DNA from: Nocardia blacklockiae | Lineage (GTDB): Bacteria > Actinomycetota > Actinomycetes > Mycobacteriales > Mycobacteriaceae | DNA: 64,000 bases | Assembly: GCF_015477355.1 (NCBI RefSeq) | Contig: NZ_JADLRJ010000003.1 | Location: 1 to 64,000 of the forward strand | Direction of reading: 5' to 3' | Shown: piece by piece, positions 47,247-56,423 of the stretch | Position numbering within the stretch: position 1 is the first letter of the stretch | How the letters are laid out: the number at the start of each line of letters is the position of its first letter | Notes under the pieces: generated by a model | The model's database searches: none | Told to the model about the DNA's origin: nothing | The model's input: the letters and a program-made list of their open reading frames with translations, nothing else | Position numbers and translations under genes: made by a program

Positions 47247-47358
47247 GGCCGGCTCGGCGCGTCACGGCGCCGACACAGCGGTTCCCTTCGGTAACGTTCC
47301 AGGTGACCGGGCTTTTCGGGTCAGCGGTGCACGCTGGGGCGACGAAAGGGTTCCGACA

Positions 47359-47889
47359 ATGCTGTCACCGGGCAATCGGCCGCCGCGGGTGCCGCCGGAC
47401 GGAGCGGACGACAACGCGCGCAAGGTGGCGATCGCCGCCGTCATCGTGGCGATCATCGCGGTATCCGCCCTGGTAGGGGTGCTGCTGAATCGCTCGGAGA
47501 AGGATTCCGACGCCGACACCACGGCCGCGACCAGCACCGCGCCGGTTTCGAGCGCCCGGCCCGCGCTCGCGTCGTCGGCCGCGCGGGCGACCGTCCCGCC
47601 CTCCAGCGCGCCCCAGCCCGTCCACCGCGTCGGCGACGACTGCTCGCGCGACGGCATGATCGCGCAGTGGGGGCACGCACCGGACGGCAGCTGGGTCTGT
47701 CTTCCCCAGAGTCAGGGCGGCAGCGCGCACCGCGTCGGGGGCGACTGCTCGCACGACGGCATCGTCGCGCAGTGGGGAACCGCGCCGGACGGTAGTTGGG
47801 CCTGCCTGCCCCAGCGGCAGGATCCCGGGGCGCCGCCCGCGGAAGTGGTGCCCGGGGTGCCCGATCTGGGTGCGATCCCGGCGCCCTGA
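47359..47889 (+). CDS. Membrane-anchored protein with two Cys-containing surface repeats
   Basis: A 176-residue protein. Residues 22-44 are a membrane anchor (VAIAAVIVAIIAVSALVGVLL), followed by a Ser/Ala/Thr/Pro linker. Then come two copies of a roughly 35-residue unit (HRVGDDCSRDGMIAQWG.APDGSWVCLPQ and HRVGGDCSHDGIVAQWG.APDGSWACLPQ), each with one pair of cysteines that could form a disulfide in the periplasm or cell wall. The C-terminus is Pro-rich. No family name comes to mind. It faces outside by the orientation of its charges. Function unknown. Confidence 0.72.
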   Translation: MLSPGNRPPRVPPDGADDNARKVAIAAVIVAIIAVSALVGVLLNRSEKDSDADTTAATSTAPVSSARPALASSAARATVPPSSAPQPVHRVGDDCSRDGMIAQWGHAPDGSWVCLPQSQGGSAHRVGGDCSHDGIVAQWGTAPDGSWACLPQRQDPGAPPAEVVPGVPDLGAIPAP

Positions 47890-47955
47890 GCGGGGTTCGG
47901 TCGTTCCGGCGAATCGACCCGCCGCCTTGTCGGTGTGCTCGCCTAGGGTGCAGGG

Positions 47956-48603
47956 GTGCCTCGCGACTTAGCCGATCTGCCCTACGCCCGCTTCCTGGAG
48001 GGCTTCACCGCCGAGCCCGAAGCCGACACCGAGTACGAGAGCGCACACATCGACTCGGTCACCTTCGACGGTCTCGAGGCCCGGGGCGCCCGGTTCACCG
48101 AGTCGGCGTTCACTCAGACGGTGTTCGCCGGCGGCACCCTGCGCTACACCCGCTTCGACGACGTCTGGCTGCGCAATGTCCGGTGGATCGGCACCAATCT
48201 CGGGCAAACCGCCTGGCTGAACGCCGAATTCGTCGACTCGGCGCTGTCCGGGGTGGAGGTGGTCAGCGCGCAGCTGCGGCGCGTCCGGTTCGAGGGCTGC
48301 AAATTCGACTCGGTGAATCTGCGCAACGCCGCGCTGCGCGACGTCACCTTCGCCGACTGCGTGCTGCGCGACGTCGATTTCGGCGAGGCCACCCTGAACC
48401 GGGTGAGTTTCCCCGGCACCCGCCTCGACCAGGTGGCGCTGCACGGCGCGACCCTGCACGAGGTGGATCTGCGCGGCGCGCCCACGCTGGACATCACCGC
48501 CGGCATCGACGCGCTGCGCGGCGCCACCATCAGCACCGTGCAGCTGTTCGACCTCGCCCCGGCGTTCGCGCGCGCCGCGGGAATCATCGTGCGCGACAAC
48601 TGA
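47956..48603 (+). CDS. Pentapeptide-repeat protein
   Basis: A 215-residue protein built largely of A(D/N)LxX-type pentapeptides, for example RFDDVWLRNVRWIGTNLGQTAWLNAEFVDSALSG and FEGCKFDSVNLRNAALRDVTFADCVLRDVDF. These fold into a right-handed quadrilateral beta-helix. Relatives MfpA and Qnr mimic DNA and protect gyrase from fluoroquinolones, but many pentapeptide proteins have other roles. The GTG at 47956 starts it; the C-terminal 30 residues are a helical cap. No neighbouring conserved operon. Confidence 0.85.
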   Translation: MPRDLADLPYARFLEGFTAEPEADTEYESAHIDSVTFDGLEARGARFTESAFTQTVFAGGTLRYTRFDDVWLRNVRWIGTNLGQTAWLNAEFVDSALSGVEVVSAQLRRVRFEGCKFDSVNLRNAALRDVTFADCVLRDVDFGEATLNRVSFPGTRLDQVALHGATLHEVDLRGAPTLDITAGIDALRGATISTVQLFDLAPAFARAAGIIVRDN

Positions 48604-48614
48604 CTCCGCGTCCG

Positions 48615-49556
48615 TCAGGCATGGGCGGTCTTGCCGCCGTCGATGACGAGTTGCGCTCCGGTGAGATAGCCGTGCTCCGGCGCCGCGAGCGTGAGGGCGA
48701 AGGCCGCGATCTCCTCCGGCGTGGCGAGCCGGCCCAGCCCGGGCACATTGGTTTTCGCCCACTGCCGCATCGCCACCCGGTAGGCGTCGTCGGGCAGGGC
48801 GCCGAGCGGCCCGGCATTGCGGACCAACTCGGTGTCGGTGGTGCCGGGGACCAGCGCGTTGACCCGGATGCCGTCGCCGGCGTAGTCGAGGGCGGCCGAC
48901 TGGACCAGCCCGACCAGGGCGCGCTTGCTCGCGGTGTAGGCACCGCGCCCGGCGTCGGTGGCCAGGGCGTTCGACGAGGAGGTCACCACGATCGTGCCGC
49001 CGCCCGACCGGATCATATGCGGCACTTGGTATTTCATGGCGAGAAAGGTGCCGCGCAGATTGGTGTGCAGCACCCGGTCGAACTCCTCGGCGGTGTACTC
49101 GTGCAGCTTCTTCTGAATCGTGATGCCCGCGTTGTCGAAGGCGACGTGCAGGCCGCCGTACAAGTCGACCGCGGCGTCGACGAAGGCCCGGACGTCGTCC
49201 TCCACCAGCACGTCGGCCCGGATGTAGGTGGCCTCGCCCCCGGCGGCGCGGATGTCGCGCTCCACCGCCTGCCCGCGGTCGACCCGTCTGCCGCAGAAGG
49301 CGACGCGCGCGCCCTCGGCGGCGAACAGGTGTGCCGCCGCCGCGCCGATTCCCGAGGTGGCGCCCGTGATCACGACGACCTTGTCCTGGAAGCGGCGCTG
49401 CGCGGGCCGATAGCGCGGCGGGTCGGCATCGGCGCCGAGGGCCACCCCGGCGGCCAGCCCGGCCGCGCCCGCGACGGCGCCCGAGGCGGCGAGGGCGCCG
49501 AGCATGCGCCGGCGGTTCGGGCGGGGAGTGGTCGGTGTGGTGTCCGCGTCGGTCAT
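48615..49556 (-). CDS. Tat-signal-bearing short-chain dehydrogenase
   Basis: A 313-residue SDR. Residues 14-43 look like a twin-arginine export signal (NRRRMLGALAASGAVAGAAGLAAG, with the RRxxL-type motif and a hydrophobic stretch of Ala/Gly). The SDR core follows: VITGATSGIGAAAAHLF, FDNAGITIQ, VTSSSNALATDAGRGAYTASKRALVG (Ser, YxxxK) and a C-terminal GAQLVIDGG. Exported SDRs are unusual because NAD(P)H is scarce outside the membrane. The ATG at 49556 is chosen by the signal; the open frame runs a little further. Substrate unknown. Confidence 0.82.
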   Translation of the reverse strand: MTDADTTPTTPRPNRRRMLGALAASGAVAGAAGLAAGVALGADADPPRYRPAQRRFQDKVVVITGATSGIGAAAAHLFAAEGARVAFCGRRVDRGQAVERDIRAAGGEATYIRADVLVEDDVRAFVDAAVDLYGGLHVAFDNAGITIQKKLHEYTAEEFDRVLHTNLRGTFLAMKYQVPHMIRSGGGTIVVTSSSNALATDAGRGAYTASKRALVGLVQSAALDYAGDGIRVNALVPGTTDTELVRNAGPLGALPDDAYRVAMRQWAKTNVPGLGRLATPEEIAAFALTLAAPEHGYLTGAQLVIDGGKTAHA

Positions 49557-49682
49557 GGGTTCAGCGTGCCCGGCGGCCGTACCCGGCGAATCGGCCCGCG
49601 GGCCGGTCCGCAGGCCGCCGGGACGAGGCGTCTCCTCCCTCGGTAGGAGACGCGCGCAGCCGCCGGGCGGCATGATGGCAGC

Positions 49683-50837
49683 GTGCGGAATGGTGTGGAC
49701 CCGCCCGTGGCCCGCGGCCTCGAGTGGCTGATGTCGGAGCGTTCGATACCGGTCCGGCTCGCCGTCCTGCTGGCGCTGGCCGTCGGCTGCCTGTTGTGGC
49801 TCAGCACCACCGCGACGCTCGTGGACTGGATGATCGGCGTGTCCGCCGTCCTCGCGACGGTGGTCGGGGTGCGCCGCCCGCTGACCGCCTCCTTGCTGAC
49901 CACCGGTCTACTCGCCCTCGGGTTCGTGTTCGGCGACACCGGCCCGGTGGTGGCGAAGGTGGCCGCGGGCGTGGCGCTGACCGAACTCGCCGCGCGCCGC
50001 GGCACCTGGCAGACCTGGTGTGCGGCAGCGGCTTTGGCGGGGGCATACCTGCTGCACCCGGCGGGCGGCGCGGGCGCCACCGGCTACCGCGCGGTCGTGA
50101 TGGCGGGGCTGCCGCTGGTGATCGGCGGGTTGCTGCGCGGCGCTCTCGACAGCGCCGCCCGCGCCCGGCGGGCCGCCGACGAGCTGGCCCGGCAGCGTGC
50201 GGCGGAGGTGGCGGCGGCGCGGTCGGCCGAGCGCACCGCCCTCGCACGAGAACTGCACGACCTCATCGCCCACCACGTCTCCTCGACGGTGCTGCGGGTC
50301 GGGGTGGCCCGGCACGCGCTGCCCGACGCGCCGGCCGCGGTGCGCGAGGTACTCGACGATATTCACGCCAGTGGCAAGGAAACCATGGCCGACCTGCGAA
50401 AATTGGTGACGATCCTGCGTGATCCCGAGGGCGCGGGCGAGGCGTTCGTCGCGCCCGGCGACCTGCCCGCCGCGATCGAGGCGGCGGTGACGCGCACCCG
50501 GCGGCTGGGGCCGTCGGTGGCGGCCGAGATCGGGGACGTCGCCGGGGTGAGCGCGCTCGCGGCGCTGGCGGTGCTGCGCCTGACCCAGGAAGGCCTGGCC
50601 AATGTGGTCGAACACGGTGGACCCGAGGCGGCGGCGCGGCTGGTGATCACGGTCGACGACGGCGTGGAGTTCGCGCTGACCAATACCTGCCCGGCACGGG
50701 AAACTTCTACCGGCGCAACGGGAGTCGGCCTGATCGGCCTGGCCGAGCGGGTGGAACTGCTCGGCGGCGCACTGACCGCCGGTCCGAGTCCGGAGGGCTG
50801 GCGGCTCGCGGCGCGGCTACCAGGGCGGGCGTCGTGA
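49683..50837 (+). CDS. Two-component sensor histidine kinase (NarX/DesK-like)
   Basis: A 384-residue kinase. Residues 20-170 hold about five membrane helices without a large extracellular loop; the HisKA_3 box is ERTALARELHDLIAHHVSS with phospho-acceptor His192. The N-box is ALAVLRLTQEGLANVVEHG and the G-box is GATGVGLIGLAERVELLGG. The last bases overlap the start of the response regulator gene (gtga), so the pair is coupled. The missing sensing loop points to membrane or intracellular signals. Confidence 0.9.
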   Translation: MRNGVDPPVARGLEWLMSERSIPVRLAVLLALAVGCLLWLSTTATLVDWMIGVSAVLATVVGVRRPLTASLLTTGLLALGFVFGDTGPVVAKVAAGVALTELAARRGTWQTWCAAAALAGAYLLHPAGGAGATGYRAVVMAGLPLVIGGLLRGALDSAARARRAADELARQRAAEVAAARSAERTALARELHDLIAHHVSSTVLRVGVARHALPDAPAAVREVLDDIHASGKETMADLRKLVTILRDPEGAGEAFVAPGDLPAAIEAAVTRTRRLGPSVAAEIGDVAGVSALAALAVLRLTQEGLANVVEHGGPEAAARLVITVDDGVEFALTNTCPARETSTGATGVGLIGLAERVELLGGALTAGPSPEGWRLAARLPGRAS

Positions 50838-51475
50838 CCGTGCGGGTGCTGCTGGTCGACGACCAGCAGCTGGTCCGCGCCGGATTGCGCATGCTGTGCG
50901 AGACCGCCGCCGACCTGGAGGTGGTCGGCGAGGCGGCCACGGGCGCCGACGCGGTGCGCCTGGCCGAGCGCACCCGGCCCGACGTGGTGCTGATGGACCT
51001 GCGCATGCCCGGCATGGACGGAATCCGCGCCACCGCCACCATTCTCGCCGAGCGGCCCGCCACCCGGGTGGTGGCGCTGACGACCTTCGACGACGACGAG
51101 CACCTGTATCCGGCGCTCGCCGCCGGCGCCTGCGGCTTCCTCGTGAAGGACGCCTCGCCGACCGAACTACTCGACGGCATCCGCCGGGCGGCGAGCGGCG
51201 CGCGCCCGTTCTCGCCGGGCGTGCTCGACCGCGTCGTCGACGCCGCGACGGCCGCTCGGGCGGAAGGCGAAAGCCGCTCGCCCGCAGCACTTCCGGGATT
51301 GACCGCGCGGGAGATCGAAGTGCTGGAACTGGTGTCGCGGGGACTGTCGAACGCCGAGATCGCCGCCCGCCTGCACGTCGGCGTCACGACGGTGAAGACG
51401 CACGTCACCAATCTGATGGCGAAAACCGGTGCCACCAACCGGGTTCGGCTCGCCGTGCTGGGCCTGCCGCGATAG
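50834..51475 (+). CDS. NarL/LuxR-family response regulator
   Basis: A 213-residue regulator. The receiver domain holds Asp55 (LMDLRMPGMDG) as phospho-acceptor with Asp9/Asp10 in LLVDD and Lys in LVKDAS. The C-terminal LuxR helix-turn-helix is LTAREIEVLELVSRGLSNAEIAARLHVGVTTVKTHVTNLMAKTGATNR. It overlaps the kinase stop by four bases. Targets are unknown; the YczE-like gene that converges on it is not an obvious target. Confidence 0.93.
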   Translation: MTVRVLLVDDQQLVRAGLRMLCETAADLEVVGEAATGADAVRLAERTRPDVVLMDLRMPGMDGIRATATILAERPATRVVALTTFDDDEHLYPALAAGACGFLVKDASPTELLDGIRRAASGARPFSPGVLDRVVDAATAARAEGESRSPAALPGLTAREIEVLELVSRGLSNAEIAARLHVGVTTVKTHVTNLMAKTGATNRVRLAVLGLPR

Positions 51476-52096
51476 TCACACCAGGGTTGGCGCCGGATCG
51501 GGTGCGGGATGGAAGCCCGGCAGCCAGCGGTCGGCCAGCGGGATCAGCAGGTGGATCAGCGGGCCGATGCCGAAGGCGTAGACCAGGGTGCCGATGCCGA
51601 CGCTGCCGCCGAGCAGCCAGCCGGTGACCAGCACTGTCGCCTCGATACCGGTGCGGATGGCCCACACCGGCCGCCCGGTGCGCCGCACCAGTCCGGTCAT
51701 CAGGCCGTCCCGCGGGCCGGGCCCCATGCCCGCGCCGATGTAGAGCACGGTGGCGACGGCGTTCAGCAGCACGGCCGCCGCCATCGCCCCCACCCGCACG
51801 GGCAGCGCCTGCCACTGCGGCAGCAGCCACAACCCGGCATCGACCGATACCGCGATCACCACCACATTGCTCACCGTCCCCAGCCCGGGCTTCTGCCGCA
51901 ACGGAATCCAGGCCAGCAACACCGCCACCCCGGTCACCGCCGTCACCACACCGAAACTCACCGGCACATGCGCCGCCACCCCCTGATGAAACACATCCCA
52001 CGGATCCAACCCCAGCCCCGCCCGAATCATCACAGCCATAGAGAACCCGTACAACCACAGTCCGGCATAGAGAGCCCCCAGGCGGCGAATCAACAT
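51476..52096 (-). CDS. YczE/YitT-like integral membrane protein
   Basis: A 206-residue membrane protein with five helices, resembling YczE (a family needed for surfactin production in Bacillus and poorly defined elsewhere). Recognisable parts are GLWLYGFSMAVMIRAGLGLDPWDVFHQGVA, LGTVSNVVVIAVSVDAGLW, GAGMGPGPRDGLMTGLVRRTGRPVWAIRTGIE and GWLLGGSVGIGTLVYAFGIGPLIH. The ATG at 52096 is chosen because it starts just before the first helix; the frame is open further up. Base composition near the start is lower in GC than the surrounding genes. It converges on the response regulator gene. Confidence 0.78.
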   Translation of the reverse strand: MLIRRLGALYAGLWLYGFSMAVMIRAGLGLDPWDVFHQGVAAHVPVSFGVVTAVTGVAVLLAWIPLRQKPGLGTVSNVVVIAVSVDAGLWLLPQWQALPVRVGAMAAAVLLNAVATVLYIGAGMGPGPRDGLMTGLVRRTGRPVWAIRTGIEATVLVTGWLLGGSVGIGTLVYAFGIGPLIHLLIPLADRWLPGFHPAPDPAPTLV

Positions 52097-52229
52097 TGCG
52101 CCAGCATGAAACACCACTGGCCCCCGAATACAGATCCAGTACCCAATCACTGGCATTCGATCGCCGAGACTGGCCACGAGGTGGATCCGAACCGGGGCGG
52201 GTGCACGGTGCCGTCGCGGGTGTCCGAGG

Positions 52230-53021
52230 TCAGTGGCCGGAGACGCCGGGGATCTGGCCGACGGCGTAGGTGATGGCCATGGCGAGGGCGCCGCCGAGGA
52301 CTACGCGGGTGGTGGCGCGTACCGGGTTGCTGCGGCCGAGGCGGGCGCTGATCGAGCCGGTTACGGCCAGCGCGATCAGGACGGCGACGATGGTCACGGG
52401 GACGCGCCAGGTCGCCGGGGGGAGCAGGATCGCCAGCAGCGGCAGCAGGGCGCCGCAGGTGAACGCGACGGCCGAGGAGAACGCGGCCTGCCACGGGTTG
52501 GTCAGCTCGTCGGGGTTGAGGCCCAGTTCGGCCTCGGCGTGCGCGGCGAAGGCGTCGTGCGCGGTGAGTTCCTCGGCGACCTTGCGCGCGGTCGCGGTGG
52601 ACAGTCCCTTGCGGCGGTAGATCTCGGCGAGTTCGGCGAGTTCGTAGTCCGGTTCCGTGGCGAGTTCCCGGCGCTCCTTGGACAGCAGCGCCTTCTCCGA
52701 ATCGCGCTGGGTGCTCACCGAGACGTACTCGCCGGCCGCCATCGAGATCGCGCCCGCCACCAGCCCGGCCACGCCCGCGGTGAGGATCGGTCCGGTGCTG
52801 GTGGTCGCCGACGCCACGCCGACGACCAGCCCGGCCGTGGACACGATGCCGTCGTTGGCGCCGAGCACCCCGGCGCGCAGCCAGTTCAGCCTCGACGCCA
52901 GGCCTTCGGTGTGCGGTTCGTGCGGGTGCGTGCTGTTGTCGTCCACGACGAGCACAGTAGGCCCGGACATGGTCGTCGGCCCGAAGCGCCCGGCCGGCTC
53001 GCCGGTCGACAGCTCCGCCAT
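52230..53021 (-). CDS. VIT1/CCC1-family iron/manganese transporter
   Basis: A 263-residue membrane protein of the VIT family, with five helices. The family core is LRAGVLGANDGIVSTAGLVVGVASA, followed by AGAISMAAGEYVSVSTQRDSEKALLSKERREL and then a cytosolic helical hairpin with acidic residues before the last helices (AFTCGALLPLLAILL). VIT proteins move Fe2+ or Mn2+ out of the cytosol. A soluble N-terminal tail of about 45 residues precedes the core. It is divergent from the NRPS gene, but no functional link is evident. Confidence 0.88.
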   Translation of the reverse strand: MAELSTGEPAGRFGPTTMSGPTVLVVDDNSTHPHEPHTEGLASRLNWLRAGVLGANDGIVSTAGLVVGVASATTSTGPILTAGVAGLVAGAISMAAGEYVSVSTQRDSEKALLSKERRELATEPDYELAELAEIYRRKGLSTATARKVAEELTAHDAFAAHAEAELGLNPDELTNPWQAAFSSAVAFTCGALLPLLAILLPPATWRVPVTIVAVLIALAVTGSISARLGRSNPVRATTRVVLGGALAMAITYAVGQIPGVSGH

Positions 53022-53150
53022 GCCCCGAACTTTTGGGGACCGCCGAACCGTAACTTCCGCTGATCACCCGCCGATCCCCGAAATATGGTCGGCCGCCCAT
53101 GAGGCGGGTCGACGGTTGGGGCAGGGCCGCTGAGTGACAAGGGAGTACGG

Positions 53151-56100
53151 GTGGACGTGTCGGCTGTGGGTGGTGCGGCGACGGGACGCGCAGCGGAGTT
53201 ACCGGCACTCGGAGGCGGTGGCGGGATCGTGCGCGGTGCGCGCGATCCCGAAACCGGCTGGGCCGACGCGACATTGACGGACCTCGTGGACGCCAGGCTG
53301 GCCGCGGGCGGGGCGGCGATCGCCGTGCGCGCCGGAGACGAGACGCTCACCTGTGCGGAGCTGTCGCGGCGCGCGGATTCGACCGCGGCCCTGCTGCGTT
53401 CGCGGGGCGTGGGGCCCGGTGCGCTGGTCGCGGTGCTGCTGGAGCGGTCCGCGCGGATGCCGGTCGCGCTGCTGGCGGTGTTGCGCGCGGGTGCGGCCTA
53501 CCTGCCGCTGGATCCCGCGCACCCTCGGAAACGACTCGAATTCCTGCTGGCCGACGCCGCGCCCGCCTGCGTGCTGACCAGCGCCGAACTGTCCGATTTG
53601 CTCCCGGACACCGACCTGCCGCTGGTGCTGATCGACTCGGATCCCGTTCCCGCCCATGCCCTTCGTGTCCGGGCGCGGCCCGACGATCCGGTGTATGTGA
53701 TCTACACGTCCGGGTCCACGGGCATGCCGAAGGGCGTGGTGATCACCCACGCCAATGTGGTGCAGCTGTTCACTCATGCGCTGCCGCGCTTCGACTTCCG
53801 CGAGGACGACGTCTGGACGGTGTTCCATTCCTTCGCGTTCGATTTCGCGGTGTGGGAGCTGTGGGGCGCGCTGCTCACCGGCGGGACGGCCGTCGTCGTC
53901 GATCACACGACGTCGCGGTCGCCGGATCTGTTCCGGGAGTTGCTCGTTCGTGAACGCGTCACCGTCGTGAGCCAGACGCCGTCGGCGTTCGGCCTGCTCG
54001 ACGCCGCCGACCGCGTCGCACCGCCGGACCCGCCGCTGGCGCTGCGGTACTTGATCTTCGGCGGCGAGGCGCTGGTGACGGCTGAGCTCGCGGACTGGTT
54101 CGACCGGCACGGCGAGCACACGCCGCGACTGGTGAACATGTACGGAATCACCGAGGCGACAGTGCATGTGACTCTCCAGCCGCTGGATCGGCGCGCGGCG
54201 ACCTCCGGCACGGTGGGCAGCAACATTGGCAACGGCCTCCCCGGCGTGGGCACCCGCGTCCTCGATCACCGGTTGCGGCCGGTGCCGGGGTGGGGCACCG
54301 GCGAGATCTACGTCGCCGGAAACCAGGTGGCGCGTGGGTATCTCGGTCGGCCGGGACTCACCGCCGCCCGCTTCGTCGCCGACCCGTACGGGCCGCCGGG
54401 CGCGCGCATGTACCGATCGGGCGACCTCGTCCGCCGGGCGGCGCACGGACTCGAGTACCTGCGGCGCGGTGATCAGCAGATCCAATTGCGAGGTTTCCGT
54501 ATCGAACCCGGCGAGATCGAGGCCGTGCTGCGGCGCTGCGCCGACGCCGACGCGAAGGTGGTCGTCCGGGACGGTCGGCTGCTGGCCTACGTGCGCGGTG
54601 CCGCTCCCGACACCCTCGCCGACCTCGAACGTCAACTCGCCGAACACCTTCCGGAGCACCTGGTCCCGGCGGCGATCATCGTCGTCGACAGCTGGCCGCT
54701 GACGGTGAACGGCAAGCTCGACGTCCGGTCGCTCCCGGCCCCGGACTTCCGCGCGCGGTCCACGGGCCGCCCGCCCCGCACCGACCGCGAACACACCCTC
54801 GCCGCGATCTTCCGAGAGGTGCTGGGCCTGACCGAGATCGGTATCGACGACGACTTCTTCCGCATGGGCGGGGATTCGCTGAGCGCCGTCCGGCTGCGCG
54901 CCCGCATCCTGCGCGAACTCGGCGAACAGGTGCAGGTGCAGGACATCTTCCGCCACCGCACCGTGGCGGGGCTCGCCGCACTGTCGGCAGGCTCCCGCAC
55001 ACTGCCGTCGCGGGCGGACAGCGTCCGCGGCGACCTGGTGCCGCTGTCGTTTCCGCAACGCCGGTTGCTCGAACTGAACGCCGCCGAGCGCGCGGGCGAC
55101 AGCCCCGGCCGCGCCTACGTCCTGCCGCTGCGGTTGGCGGGTTCGACACCGCCGGCGGCGGTCGCGCGGGCGCTCGCCGACCTGGTCGGGCGGCACGAGA
55201 TCCTGCGCACCGTCTTTCCCGGGCAGCAGCTCGTGCTCGCCGACGCACTCGATTTCGAGACCGTCGCCGGTGGCGGCGCGCCGCGGGTGGCCGCCGTCGC
55301 GGCGCAGCCGTTCGACCTGCGCGCCCAGGTGCCGTTGCGCGCGAGGCTTTTCCCCGATCGGCGCGGTGACCTGCTGTTGCTGGTGCTGCATCAGGTGGCG
55401 GCCGACGGGTGGTCGCTGGCGCCGCTGGTGCAGGACCTCGGGACCGCGCTGCGGGCGCGCCTCGCGGGTGAGGCACCGGCGTGGCAGCCGCTGCCGCTGC
55501 AGTACGCCGAACACGCGATCTGGCAGCACCGGCTCGTCGACGGCGCGGACGGGCGGTCGCCGATCGCCGGGCAGTTGGCGTACTGGCGGGAAACACTCGC
55601 CGAATTACCCACGGTCCCAGCACCTTCCAGGGCGCCCGGTGCGCAGCCGTTGGCCCACCGTATACCGCTACGGGTCGACGCCGCGCGATATCGGCGACTC
55701 GTGGACAGCGCCACCGCCGCCGACGTCAGCGTCTTCATGCTGGCGCACACCGCGTTCACGCTGACGCTCGGCGAGTTCGGATACGGCACCGACATCGCGG
55801 TCTGTGTGCCGACCGCCGGCCGGACCGAGGCCGGAATGGAGGAGATGGTCGGGCGCTGCACCAACTTCCTCGTGCTCCGCACCCGCCTCGACGACGCCCC
55901 CGATTTCGCGCGGCTGCTCGGCCGCGTCCGCCGAATCAGCCTGGCCGCCATGGACAACCAGGACGTGCCGTTCGAATACCTCACCGAAGCCCTCGGTATC
56001 GCGGATCGGTTGCGAATTCGACTGGCGTTCCAAAACATTCCCGCCTCCGACCTGCGCGGCGCGGGCCTCGACGCCGCCTGGGAGCCGCTGGCCGAGCCGG

Positions 56101-56309
56101 CGGCCCCGGCGGACTGGGACATCTCGCTCGTTCTGACCGAGGAGAAGGACGAGAACAGCCGCCCCCGTGCGCTGTTCGGCTTCGTCGAGTACGCGGACGA
56201 TGCCCTGGACAAGCGGACCGCGAAGAGACTGGCCGCACGCTTCGACACCATCCTGTTCGCCGGTCTCGACGCACTGCCCGCCGGGAACGAGGCTGAGTCC
56301 GCACCGTGA
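53151..56309 (+). CDS. Single-module NRPS with A-PCP-C order and degenerate C domain
   Basis: A 1052-residue peptide synthetase. The adenylation domain (about 40-530) carries YTSGSTGMPKGVVITH, MYGITEATVHV and the catalytic Lys522 (PLTVNGKLDV). The eight-to-ten specificity positions read D-F-W-S-I-G-M-V-H-K, one change from the threonine code. The PCP (535-610) has phosphopantetheine Ser576 in FRMGGDSLSAVRL. The condensation domain (about 635-1040) has HQVAADGWS where the motif should be HHxxxDG: His747 is kept but the second, catalytic His is Gln748. There is no upstream C, no epimerase and no thioesterase. Transcribed divergently from the VIT-family gene. Confidence 0.88.
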   Translation: MDVSAVGGAATGRAAELPALGGGGGIVRGARDPETGWADATLTDLVDARLAAGGAAIAVRAGDETLTCAELSRRADSTAALLRSRGVGPGALVAVLLERSARMPVALLAVLRAGAAYLPLDPAHPRKRLEFLLADAAPACVLTSAELSDLLPDTDLPLVLIDSDPVPAHALRVRARPDDPVYVIYTSGSTGMPKGVVITHANVVQLFTHALPRFDFREDDVWTVFHSFAFDFAVWELWGALLTGGTAVVVDHTTSRSPDLFRELLVRERVTVVSQTPSAFGLLDAADRVAPPDPPLALRYLIFGGEALVTAELADWFDRHGEHTPRLVNMYGITEATVHVTLQPLDRRAATSGTVGSNIGNGLPGVGTRVLDHRLRPVPGWGTGEIYVAGNQVARGYLGRPGLTAARFVADPYGPPGARMYRSGDLVRRAAHGLEYLRRGDQQIQLRGFRIEPGEIEAVLRRCADADAKVVVRDGRLLAYVRGAAPDTLADLERQLAEHLPEHLVPAAIIVVDSWPLTVNGKLDVRSLPAPDFRARSTGRPPRTDREHTLAAIFREVLGLTEIGIDDDFFRMGGDSLSAVRLRARILRELGEQVQVQDIFRHRTVAGLAALSAGSRTLPSRADSVRGDLVPLSFPQRRLLELNAAERAGDSPGRAYVLPLRLAGSTPPAAVARALADLVGRHEILRTVFPGQQLVLADALDFETVAGGGAPRVAAVAAQPFDLRAQVPLRARLFPDRRGDLLLLVLHQVAADGWSLAPLVQDLGTALRARLAGEAPAWQPLPLQYAEHAIWQHRLVDGADGRSPIAGQLAYWRETLAELPTVPAPSRAPGAQPLAHRIPLRVDAARYRRLVDSATAADVSVFMLAHTAFTLTLGEFGYGTDIAVCVPTAGRTEAGMEEMVGRCTNFLVLRTRLDDAPDFARLLGRVRRISLAAMDNQDVPFEYLTEALGIADRLRIRLAFQNIPASDLRGAGLDAAWEPLAEPAAPADWDISLVLTEEKDENSRPRALFGFVEYADDALDKRTAKRLAARFDTILFAGLDALPAGNEAESAP

Positions 56310-56423
56310 GACGCGCGAACTACCCGAGCCGACCGCACGGGGTGCGGCGCACGTCCGCGCCGAGAAAGTGTTCATGGCGGCAGGCGTGCAAGGTCAGGTC
56401 GGCCTGAAGTCGACACCGGTAGC

